NCBI GenBank assembly: GCA_946613705.1
Contig: CAMOFU010000151.1
Location: forward strand, 1 to 6,112
DNA length: 6,112 nt
Direction of reading: 5' to 3'
Origin: an uncultured Clostridia bacterium
GTDB taxonomy: Bacteria > Bacillota > Clostridia > Oscillospirales > Ruminococcaceae
Both the position numbers and the translations under genes were made by a program. The notes under the pieces were generated by a model, which saw nothing but the letters and a program-made list of their open reading frames with translations, was not told the origin of the DNA and ran no database searches. Below, piece after piece: positions 1 through 5,917 of this stretch. Each line of letters opens with the position of its first letter. Within the stretch, counting starts at the first letter, position 1.

Positions 1-46
1 TGTTCTGGCTCGGGGCGTACTGCCTACGGATATTTTACACTAAGCA

Positions 47-63
47 GCCGCCGCAGCGGCGGC
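47..63. repeat. GC-only inverted repeat (strong hairpin)
   Basis: GCCGCCGC (47-54) and GCGGCGGC (56-63) are perfect reverse complements separated by one A. As RNA this forms a 7-base-pair stem with a three-base loop on either strand. No T run follows directly on either strand, so it is not by itself a standard intrinsic terminator. Confidence 0.8.
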
Positions 64-92
64 GCGCAATGCCGTCGCGCCCTGCATTGTGC
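64..92 (+). repeat. Second inverted repeat abutting the first
   Basis: GCGCAATGC (64-72) pairs with GCATTGTGC (84-92) across an 11-base loop. The single non-Watson-Crick position (66 with 90) is a G-U wobble in plus-strand RNA but an A-C mismatch in minus-strand RNA, so the structure favours the plus strand. A competing stem GGCGCG (61-66) with CGCGCC (76-81) uses some of the same bases. Confidence 0.55.
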
Positions 93-107
93 AGAAGACG
101 GCCTTTG

Positions 108-150
108 CCGCGCTCCGGATCGTAGGTCAGCGCGGGCTTACCATTTTTTT
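108..150 (+). terminator. Possible weak rightward terminator-like structure
   Basis: CCGCGCT (108-114) pairs with AGCGCGG (129-135) across a 14-base loop, and a run of seven Ts begins 8 bases later at 144, continuing into the ATTTT tract. On the plus strand this resembles a stem followed by a U-rich tail, which could end a transcript entering from the left of the window. The stem-to-T distance and the large loop are unlike a textbook intrinsic terminator, so the call is tentative. Confidence 0.3.
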
Positions 151-174
151 ATTTTATTTTATTTTATTTTATTA
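143..174. repeat. ATTTT pentanucleotide tandem repeat
   Basis: After an A and seven Ts (143-150) come four exact ATTTT units (151-170) and a partial ATTA end (171-174). The strand is purely A and T here, in sharp contrast to the GC-rich flanks. It is non-coding, and its copy number may vary by replication slippage. Confidence 0.85.
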
Positions 175-198
175 CCGGCTCATTTTGCCTGCGGGCAT

Positions 199-254
199 TC
201 TTTGCTAAGAGCGTCCTTATTCACTGAGAATGACTGTCTTCGCTAAGCGTCCTT
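199..254. repeat. Imperfect direct repeat pair beside the recN stop
   Basis: The two copies are at 199-218 and 237-254. They share TCTT, one varying base, GCTAAG, an optional two-base insertion (AG, present only in the first copy), then CGTCCTT. The second copy overlaps the first base of the recN stop codon (complement at 254-256). The offset is 38 bases. Confidence 0.65.
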
Positions 255-1918
255 CAGTTCACGCCGAGTATCATCTGCTCTGCGTTTTCGAGCATCTGCT
301 CGGTAGGCTCACCGCCGAACATTATCCTTGCTATCTCATACTTGCGCTGCTCGGGGGCAAGGGGCGTAACGCTTGTGACCGTTCTTTCGCCGACTATGTT
401 CTTCTCGATCAGTATATGATTCTCCGCCATAACAGCGATCTGCGCCAGATGCGTAACGCACAGCACCTGCCTTATGCCCGAGATCTGCCTCAGCTTCTGA
501 CCTATCTTGCGGGCGGCATTTCCGCTCACGCCCGTGTCGATCTCATCAAAGATCAGTGTCTGTATCGAATCCTTGTCGGCGATCACGTTTTTCAGTGCGA
601 GCATTATTCTCGAAAGCTCGCCGCCCGAGGCTATCTTAGCGATCGGCCGCGGCTCCTCACCCACGTTGGCAGAGATCAGGAACTCTATGCTGTCCATTCC
701 GTGTATCGTCAGCTTGCCCTGCTTCTGCCCGACCACGAGCTTCACCTTCGGCATATTCAGGAACTCCAGCTCCGCCGTGACCCGGCTTACAAAGCGCCTG
801 CCCGCCTCGGCTCTGAACTCCGAGAGCCGCTTCGCCTTCTGTGACACTACCGAAAGCAGCTCGTTCTTCTGTTCGTTCAGCTTCGACAGGTTCTCCTCCG
901 TGCCCATCAGCTCATCAAGCTCCTGCTGCGAGCGTTCGAGGGTATCGAAAACGTCCTGCATCTCGGGGCCGTATTTCTTCTTTATCCGCCTCAGCTCGTC
1001 CGACCTCGCGTTGAGATAATCGTATCTTGCGGGGTCAACGTTGAGCCTGTCTATCCGCGAGGAAAGCTCCCCCGCTATATCGGCAAGCTCTATCTCCACA
1101 GACGACAGCCGCTCCGCGAGCGCCGAAAGCTCGGGCATGATATCGGCATTTCTCTCAATGCCCGCCCTTGCCTCACTGACAAGCTCGGTAACGCCCTTCT
1201 CATCGTCATTGCCCGAGATGAGCTGCTCGCTCATATACATCGCCTCGGTCAGCATCACGGCGTTCTTCGAGATATCAAGCTCCCGCGCTATCTCCTCGTC
1301 CTCATTCTCACCGATCTTCAAGCCGCCTATCTCGCTGATGATATCCTGCAATTCCTCAATACGGAATGCCTTTCGCGCATTCTCCTGCGAGAGCTTGGCT
1401 ATCCTCTTAGCGATCTGCTGCAGCTCCTTGAACGAGCTTTGGTAGTCCTCGATCAGCGGCTGTGCATCGGCAAAGGCATCGAGAATATCAATATGCCTTT
1501 CGGGAGCCATAAGTATCTGATTATCGTGCTGACCGTGGATATTCACGAGCAGCTCCCCAAGCTCCTTCAGCACCGACACATTGCACGGCCTTGAATTGAC
1601 TCTTGCGATGCTGCCTCCGTCCGACCTGATCTCGCGCGAGAGGAACAGCTGCCCCTCGCCGTCATCAATGCCCAGCTCCTTCAATCTCTCGGTGACATCC
1701 TTTCCCACATCGGTAAACATCGCCGTGACGACCGCCTTATCGGCACCCGTCCTGACTATATCCTTTGTCACCCGCTGCCCGAGCACCGCATTGATGCCGC
1801 CTATCAGGATAGACTTGCCCGCGCCCGTCTCGCCCGTGAAAACATTCAGCCCGCCCGTAAACGAGATGTTCGATCTTTCTATAACGGCCAGATTTTCAAT
1901 ATAAAGCTCACTCAGCAT
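254..1918 (-). CDS. recN: DNA repair protein RecN (SMC-like ATPase)
   Basis: RecN is an SMC-family ATPase that gathers at double-strand breaks and supports recombinational repair on the nucleoid. The protein has 554 residues, the usual size. The N-terminal head half carries Walker A GETGAGKS at 29-36 and a Q-loop region HGQHDNQ at 128-134. Two long Glu/Lys/Leu-rich helical stretches (about 155-215 and 320-380) are probably the short coiled coil, with the conserved KKKYGP at 313-318 between them. The C-terminal head half has the ABC signature ASGGELSR at 430-437, Walker B TLIFDEIDTGVSG at 454-466, VTHLAQIA with the switch His490, and EIARIMFGG near the end. The Asp that normally follows Walker A (IDA) is replaced: here it reads IGG at 39-41. 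The ATG at 1918 has GGGAG (1926-1930) 7 bases upstream, 14 bases after argR. The gene is the last of the run in this window and appears intact. Confidence 0.98.
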   Translation of the reverse strand: MLSELYIENLAVIERSNISFTGGLNVFTGETGAGKSILIGGINAVLGQRVTKDIVRTGADKAVVTAMFTDVGKDVTERLKELGIDDGEGQLFLSREIRSDGGSIARVNSRPCNVSVLKELGELLVNIHGQHDNQILMAPERHIDILDAFADAQPLIEDYQSSFKELQQIAKRIAKLSQENARKAFRIEELQDIISEIGGLKIGENEDEEIARELDISKNAVMLTEAMYMSEQLISGNDDEKGVTELVSEARAGIERNADIMPELSALAERLSSVEIELADIAGELSSRIDRLNVDPARYDYLNARSDELRRIKKKYGPEMQDVFDTLERSQQELDELMGTEENLSKLNEQKNELLSVVSQKAKRLSEFRAEAGRRFVSRVTAELEFLNMPKVKLVVGQKQGKLTIHGMDSIEFLISANVGEEPRPIAKIASGGELSRIMLALKNVIADKDSIQTLIFDEIDTGVSGNAARKIGQKLRQISGIRQVLCVTHLAQIAVMAENHILIEKNIVGERTVTSVTPLAPEQRKYEIARIMFGGEPTEQMLENAEQMILGVN

Positions 1919-1932
1919 AAAAATGCTCCCAT

Positions 1933-2391
1933 TCAGATATTGATGACCAGCTCCAGCTCTTTCAGGAGCCTTGCCGCGTCCCGCTCGGTACGCATCAGTA
2001 TAAAGATAGTGTCGTCGCCCGCCAGTGTGCCGACAACGTTCTCAACTCCCGTGGAATCGAGCTTTGCGCACACTGCCTGTGCCATACCCGTGTGGCACTT
2101 CACCACAACTGTATTGAGCGCATAGTCCACCGACACAACGCCCTCGGTGAGTATCGAATAGAACGCTCCGTTATCCGCCGACGTAGTCTGTGCCAGCTTC
2201 GGGACGGTATACTTGTACTGCCCTGCCGCAGTGCAGGTCTTGAGCAGCGCAAGCTCGTTTATATCTCTTGAGACTGTTGCCTGCGTCACCTTGCAGCCGT
2301 GCTCGGCAAGCAGGCGCTGCAGCTCCTCCTGGGTGGAGATGCTGTTCTCCTGCACCAGTCTGAGGATCAGTTCATGTCTGCTGTTTTTCAT
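1933..2391 (-). CDS. argR: Arginine repressor ArgR/AhrC
   Basis: ArgR is a hexameric transcription factor that binds ARG boxes when arginine is bound, repressing arginine biosynthesis and in many Firmicutes activating catabolism. The 152-residue length is typical. The N-terminal winged helix-turn-helix (about 1-65) contains the recognition segment TQATVSRDINEL at 36-47, nearly identical to the family signature. The C-terminal oligomerisation and arginine-binding domain carries TGMAQAVCAKLD at 101-112 and GTLAGDDTIFILMR at 121-134, where the paired aspartates 126-127 are the arginine-contacting region. The ATG at 2391 overlaps the nadK stop as ATGA, and GGGAG (2402-2406) lies 10 bases upstream within nadK. 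I saw no convincing ARG box inside the window, so autoregulation of this operon is not shown. In Bacillus (AhrC) and Clostridia this gene commonly precedes recN, as here. Confidence 0.97.
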   Translation of the reverse strand: MKNSRHELILRLVQENSISTQEELQRLLAEHGCKVTQATVSRDINELALLKTCTAAGQYKYTVPKLAQTTSADNGAFYSILTEGVVSVDYALNTVVVKCHTGMAQAVCAKLDSTGVENVVGTLAGDDTIFILMRTERDAARLLKELELVINI

Positions 2392-3257
2392 ATTATACTA
2401 TCTCCCGTGATACCCTTGAGCGGCTGCATCAGCTTCTCATTTATCGAGCTGAAAAAGCTGCCGCCCTTGATATCGATTATATCAAGTGTCAGCTCCGAGC
2501 GGGTTATCGTGATCTTCGCCTTATCGGTTATCCGCCCGACGGTATTGCCGTCCACCGTGATAAGGCCGTGGGTGTCCTTCTTGCAGTGCAGCACCACCTC
2601 TATCTCGCTCGAGGGCAGCAGCACCATAGACCTTGCAAACAGCGAATGGGCGCACATCTGCGTGAACTCTATGCACTGCATATCGGGCTCGATTATCGGC
2701 CCGCCCGCAGACATCGAATACGCGGTCGAGCCCGTTGCGGTCGAGAATATAACACCGTCCGCCCGCAGGTAAGAGATCGTGCGTCCGCCCTTGGACACCT
2801 TGAAGTCGGCGATCTTGCAGTCGTCGGATTTCGAGATCACAACGTCGTTGAGTGCGCTGAACTGCCCCTCCTCCGTTGTAACGCTCAGCATCATTCTGGG
2901 ACTTATCTGATACTCGCGCAGCGGCAGCTTTTCGAGCATATGCAGATCCTCATGCTCCAGCGATGCCATAAAGCCCAGCCTGCCGCAGTTGATGCCGAGT
3001 ATCGGCTTGCCGCCCGCAGCGGCTGCCTCGGCGCATTTGAGTATCGTGCCGTCGCCGCCTATGACTATCACCACATCGCAGCTGTCTATGCAGTCCTTCT
3101 GATGACCGAAGCCGATATATCCTATATGCCGAAACTGCTTTCTGTACTTTTCGTGCATCATCACACCGATGCCGCAGTCATGCAGTATCGCGCACGTTTC
3201 GAGCGTGTACTCATAAGAATTGACTTTATCGAGATTTGAAAAAACAAATGCCTTCAT
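2388..3257 (-). CDS. nadK: NAD kinase (ATP/polyphosphate NAD kinase family)
   Basis: NAD kinase phosphorylates NAD to NADP in the cytoplasm and is the sole route to NADP in most bacteria. The 289-residue protein shows GGDGT at 67-71 (phosphate-binding, with catalytic Asp69), NCGRLGF at 90-96, ALNDVVI at 135-141, the long DGVIFSTATGSTAYSMSAGG stretch at 167-186 and a C-terminal VDGNTVGRI at 235-243. These are the family's diagnostic blocks in the usual order. The segment normally reading TPICPH is TQMCAH (199-204), with the histidine kept. I chose the ATG at 3257: GGGGAA lies 8 bases upstream at 3266-3271. An in-frame TTG at 3281 would add eight residues, but those codons are themselves the ribosome binding site region. 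The gene starts 4 bases after the tlyA stop and its stop overlaps the argR ATG (ATGA), so coupling in both directions is likely. Confidence 0.97.
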   Translation of the reverse strand: MKAFVFSNLDKVNSYEYTLETCAILHDCGIGVMMHEKYRKQFRHIGYIGFGHQKDCIDSCDVVIVIGGDGTILKCAEAAAAGGKPILGINCGRLGFMASLEHEDLHMLEKLPLREYQISPRMMLSVTTEEGQFSALNDVVISKSDDCKIADFKVSKGGRTISYLRADGVIFSTATGSTAYSMSAGGPIIEPDMQCIEFTQMCAHSLFARSMVLLPSSEIEVVLHCKKDTHGLITVDGNTVGRITDKAKITITRSELTLDIIDIKGGSFFSSINEKLMQPLKGITGDSII

Positions 3258-3261
3258 ACGT

Positions 3262-4053
3262 TCACTTCCCCAATTCCGCAAATGCGGCTTTCACGGTCTG
3301 CTCTGCGGAGGGCTGCACCTGCGCGGGTGTCCTTGCGAGCAGCGCAAGATACTCAACATTCCCGCTGCCCCCCTTTACGGGAGAAAATGTAAGCCCGTTC
3401 ACATACAGTCCCACCGCCGCAAATGCAGCGCTCACCTCATTTATCGCCCTGATATGGTCGGCGGGGTCCTTTACGGTGCCGTTCTTGCCGAGAGCTGCTC
3501 TGCCCGCCTCGAACTGCGGCTTGATGAGCACACAGGCTCTCCCGTCGCTGCTGAGGAGCCTTGCGAACACGTCCGCCACGTTCCGCAGCGAGATGAACGA
3601 CAGGTCTGCGCTCACGAACGGCAGCCGCTCGGGTATCAGCTCATCCGTGATATCGCGGACGTTCACGCCCTCGAGATCGACCACCCTGCTGTCGGCTGCA
3701 AGCCCCCTGTCGAGCTGACCGTGACCGACATCAACGGCATATACCTTCGCAGCACCGCGTTCGAGCATAACCTGTGTGAAGCCCCCCGTCGATGCGCCGA
3801 GGTCTGCGCAGGTCAGCCCTCCGAGCCCGATATCGAAGCAGTCGAGCGCCTTTATCAGCTTCAGCGCACCTCTGCCGACGTATCTCATATCCTCGCCCGC
3901 CGTGACCTCGTCATTTTCCGACACCGTGACCGACGGCTTATCAACAGTCCTGCCGTTGACCCGCACACTGCCCGCACTTATCAGCGCCTTTGCACGCTCG
4001 CGGCTCTTTGCAAGCCCCTTGTCCACGAGGTATTTATCGAGCCTTTCAGCCAT
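3262..4053 (-). CDS. tlyA: TlyA-family rRNA 2'-O-methyltransferase (S4 + FtsJ-like domains)
   Basis: The 263-residue protein has an N-terminal S4 RNA-binding domain (about 3-60: RLDKYLVDKGLAKSRERAKA, then SAGSVRVNGR) and a Rossmann-type FtsJ methyltransferase domain. The SAM site is DLGASTGGFT at 84-93, followed by AVDVGHGQLD at 106-115. Lys65, Asp150 (SADLSF), Lys178 (LIKPQFE) and Glu234 (GNVEY) fit the K-D-K-E set of this methyltransferase class. Characterised TlyA proteins methylate cytidine 2'-hydroxyls in 16S and/or 23S rRNA and affect capreomycin sensitivity; some relatives were labelled haemolysins. Which rRNA sites are used here cannot be told. Residues 242-263 form a short Ala- and Gln-containing tail. 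The ATG at 4053 has AAGGGAG 7 bases upstream, inside the end of dxs, and the 8-base overlap suggests translational coupling. Placement beside nadK, argR and recN is the usual one for clostridial tlyA. Confidence 0.95.
   Translation of the reverse strand: MAERLDKYLVDKGLAKSRERAKALISAGSVRVNGRTVDKPSVTVSENDEVTAGEDMRYVGRGALKLIKALDCFDIGLGGLTCADLGASTGGFTQVMLERGAAKVYAVDVGHGQLDRGLAADSRVVDLEGVNVRDITDELIPERLPFVSADLSFISLRNVADVFARLLSSDGRACVLIKPQFEAGRAALGKNGTVKDPADHIRAINEVSAAFAAVGLYVNGLTFSPVKGGSGNVEYLALLARTPAQVQPSAEQTVKAAFAELGK
3266..3271 (-). promoter_or_regulatory. nadK ribosome binding site (decides the start)
   Basis: GGGGAA on the minus strand lies 8 bases before the ATG at 3257 and within the last codons of tlyA. 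It favours that ATG over the upstream in-frame TTG at 3281, giving a protein beginning MKAFVFSN. Confidence 0.75.
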
Positions 4054-5893
4054 TGCAATGCTCCCTTATCCTGTCCGCGATCTTCTCGGGAGAGAGCCCG
4101 CACTCGTCGAGCAGAACGCTCGGGCTGCCGTGCCTTACGAACCCGTCTATCGCATATGAGCTGACGTTTCGACAGACCGCGCTGTACTTTTCCGCGATCG
4201 AGCCGTACCTGTAGCACTCCTCAAAGAACAGCGCCCTGTCATAGCTCCCGACGAGCTCATACAGCTCCTTCTCCACGGGGAATATCTTCACGAGCTTCAG
4301 CACATCGAAGACTATCCCCTCGTTGTGCAGCAGCTCCGCCGCCTTCATCACATTGTCATACAGCCTGCCGTAGCATACGACAAGCAGCCGCCCGCCGTTT
4401 CTGCGCAGGGTATAAGCGGTATTGAGATCTGTCTTTTCAAACAGCGAATTGTCCCGCCCCTTGGGGTAGCGCACCGCCGTGATGCCGCTGCGCGATGCGA
4501 CCGCCGCTCTCAGGCAGAGCCTCAGCTCCTCATAGCAGGAGGGCGAATAGATCGTCGTGTTCGGGATACTCGTCAGCATCGGTATATCGAAGATGCCCTG
4601 ATGCGTCTCGCCGTCCTCCCCGACGATGCCCGCACGGTCGATGCACAGCACCGTATGTGTCCCGCAGATCGAAAGGTCGTGTATCAGCTGATCGTAGCTG
4701 CGCTGCAAAAACGTCGAATACACCGCGAACACAGGCACCATGCCCATAGACGCGAGCCCCGCGCAGAAGGTCACCGCGTGCTCCTCGGCGATGCCGACAT
4801 CAAAGAAGCGGTCGGCGTGCGCCTTGGCAAAGTATTGCAGTCCCGTGCCGTATTTCATCGCGGCGGTAACAGCCACTATGCGGCTGTCCTTGTTGGCAAG
4901 CGCCAGCAGCTCCTTGCCGAACACGGACGAATAGCTGTCGGGCAGCACAACATCGGGGTTGCCCGTTGCGATCTCGAACGACCCGACCCCGTGGAACTCC
5001 CCGGGGTTCTCCTCGGCGGGAGCATAGCCCTTGCCCTTTATCGTATTCACATGGACCACCACGGGCTTGCCCAGCGCCTTTGCGGCATTCAGCCCGTTTT
5101 CGAGCGCCTCTGAGTCATGCCCGTCGAGCGGACCGATAAAGGCAAAGCCCAGATCCTCGAACATCGTGCTGTTGAGCATAACGTTCTTGACCGCCTTCTT
5201 CGAGGCCTTCACCGCCCTGATGATCGGCTTGCCGACCAGAGGGGTCTTGTCCAGCGCCTTCTCAACGACGTTCTTTGTCTTATGATAAGACTCCTTGGTG
5301 CGCAGCGTGGACAGATATTTCGCAATGCTCCCCACATTCTTTGATATAGACATCTCATTGTGGTTGAGTATGATTATCAGATTGGTCTCGCTCTTGCCCG
5401 CGTTGTTCAGACCCTCATACACGAGCCCGCCCGTGAACGCTCCGTCGCCCAGCACAACGACCGTATGCCGCTTGCTGCCCGAGAGCTTCATGGCGGTGGC
5501 GATGCCCAGCCCTGCCGAGACAGAGTTTGAGCTGTGCCCGCTTATAAACGCATCATGCACCGATTCATCGGGACGGCAGAAGCCGCTCAGCCCGTTTTCG
5601 AGCCGTATGGTGCCAAAGCGCTCCAGCCTGCCCGTGAGTATCTTGTGCGTATATGACTGATGACCCACGTCCCAGACGATCTTATCCTTCGGCGAATCGA
5701 ACACCCTGTGTATCGCCAGAGTAAGCTCCACCGTTCCGAGATTAGAAGCAAGATGCCCGCCGTTCTTCGAGACGGTATCTATCAGCAGCTGCCTTATCTC
5801 GGCGCACAGCACCTCGCACTGCTTCTGATCGAGCTTTTTAAGATCTGCGGGAAGCTTCATCTTTTTCAGATCAGGTATTTCAAAATCCGACAT
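4046..5893 (-). CDS. dxs: 1-deoxy-D-xylulose-5-phosphate synthase
   Basis: Dxs is a cytoplasmic thiamine diphosphate enzyme that joins pyruvate and glyceraldehyde 3-phosphate into DXP, the entry step of the MEP isoprenoid route and a precursor for thiamine and pyridoxal. The protein is 615 residues, the usual full length. Visible in order are GGHLASNLG with His47, VGHQSYTHKILTGR with His78, the thiamine/metal motif GDGAFTGG at 149-156 with Asp150 and the later Asn179 and Met181, the catalytic Glu370 in GIAEEHAV, Tyr392 and Arg398 in YSTFLQRSYDQ, and DRAGIVGEDGETHQG at 419-433 with Arg420, Asp427 and His431. Residue numbering runs almost in register with the E. coli enzyme. The position matching its Arg478 is Lys here (YPKG). 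The N-terminal, pyrimidine-binding and C-terminal transketolase domains all appear complete. I chose the ATG at 5893 because an AGGGG lies 12 bases upstream; the next ATG, at 5860, has no good ribosome binding site. The 3' end overlaps tlyA by 8 bases. Confidence 0.98.
   Translation of the reverse strand: MSDFEIPDLKKMKLPADLKKLDQKQCEVLCAEIRQLLIDTVSKNGGHLASNLGTVELTLAIHRVFDSPKDKIVWDVGHQSYTHKILTGRLERFGTIRLENGLSGFCRPDESVHDAFISGHSSNSVSAGLGIATAMKLSGSKRHTVVVLGDGAFTGGLVYEGLNNAGKSETNLIIILNHNEMSISKNVGSIAKYLSTLRTKESYHKTKNVVEKALDKTPLVGKPIIRAVKASKKAVKNVMLNSTMFEDLGFAFIGPLDGHDSEALENGLNAAKALGKPVVVHVNTIKGKGYAPAEENPGEFHGVGSFEIATGNPDVVLPDSYSSVFGKELLALANKDSRIVAVTAAMKYGTGLQYFAKAHADRFFDVGIAEEHAVTFCAGLASMGMVPVFAVYSTFLQRSYDQLIHDLSICGTHTVLCIDRAGIVGEDGETHQGIFDIPMLTSIPNTTIYSPSCYEELRLCLRAAVASRSGITAVRYPKGRDNSLFEKTDLNTAYTLRRNGGRLLVVCYGRLYDNVMKAAELLHNEGIVFDVLKLVKIFPVEKELYELVGSYDRALFFEECYRYGSIAEKYSAVCRNVSSYAIDGFVRHGSPSVLLDECGLSPEKIADRIREHCNG
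4051..4060. repeat. 10-base perfect palindrome at the tlyA start
   Basis: CATTGCAATG is its own reverse complement and includes the tlyA ATG at 4051-4053. On the minus strand it comes immediately after the AAGGGAG ribosome binding site (4061-4067). It is short enough to be chance, and it also encodes the last residues of Dxs. Confidence 0.4.
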
Positions 5894-5910
5894 CTGTAAT
5901 TACAGCCCCT
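5894..5910 (-). promoter_or_regulatory. dxs ribosome binding site with palindromic spacer
   Basis: On the minus strand AGGGG (5906-5910) is followed directly by the perfect 12-base palindrome CTGTAATTACAG (5894-5905) and then the dxs ATG. The 12-base spacing is longer than the 7-10 bases seen for the other genes of this operon. If the spacer RNA pairs as CUGU/ACAG with an AAUU loop, the effective distance becomes short. The ribosome binding site itself is likely; any role for the palindrome is inference. Confidence 0.6.
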
Positions 5911-5917
5911 ATTTTTA

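Larger units (their letters stand above)
1..253. other. Intergenic region downstream of recN, no supported gene
   Basis: I find no gene here with a start, ribosome binding site and recognisable product. The region is a mosaic: GC-rich inverted repeats from about 47 to 135, a T-rich pentanucleotide tract at 143-174, and an imperfect direct repeat near the recN stop. Plus-strand frame 1 stays open from the left edge to the TAA at 244-246 (81 codons), but its predicted residues are Arg/Cys/Ala-rich and then Phe/Ile/Leu-rich from the T tract, which looks like non-coding composition. On the minus strand there is no T run after a stem, so no obvious terminator for the recN operon. Confidence 0.7.

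Noticed and set aside
36..152. Minus-strand open frame of about 38 codons through the GC-rich repeats
   Set aside because: It has no ATG or ribosome binding site and is bounded by stops in the A-rich tract; the openness follows from GC-rich palindromic sequence.
143..174. CRISPR-like or origin-like repeat array
   Set aside because: The repeat unit is a simple five-base ATTTT without spacers, and there are no DnaA boxes or cas genes nearby.
230..844. 204-codon plus-strand open frame starting just outside recN
   Set aside because: Although its ATG is intergenic, nearly all of it is antisense to the recN C-terminal head, whose motifs are clearly the coding ones.
2568..3239. 223-codon plus-strand open frame opposite nadK
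   Set aside because: Shadow of the NAD kinase gene; the translation is low in recognisable structure and depends on codon bias of the opposite strand.
3258..3281. Eight-residue N-terminal extension of NAD kinase from a TTG at 3281
   Set aside because: The extension codons contain the GGGGAA ribosome binding site for the ATG at 3257, and the extension would overlap tlyA by 20 bases without its own clear site.
3220..4164. 314-codon plus-strand open frame opposite tlyA
   Set aside because: It lies fully antisense to the well-conserved tlyA and its flanks, has no recognisable domain, and has the Arg/His/Cys-rich composition expected of a shadow frame in GC-rich coding DNA.
4325..5113. 262-codon plus-strand open frame opposite dxs
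   Set aside because: Antisense to conserved Dxs motifs; the Arg-, His- and Gln-rich translation has no family resemblance and no convincing ribosome binding site was seen.
5858..5860. Alternative internal ATG for dxs at codon 12
   Set aside because: It has no Shine-Dalgarno-like sequence upstream, whereas the ATG at 5893 follows AGGGG.
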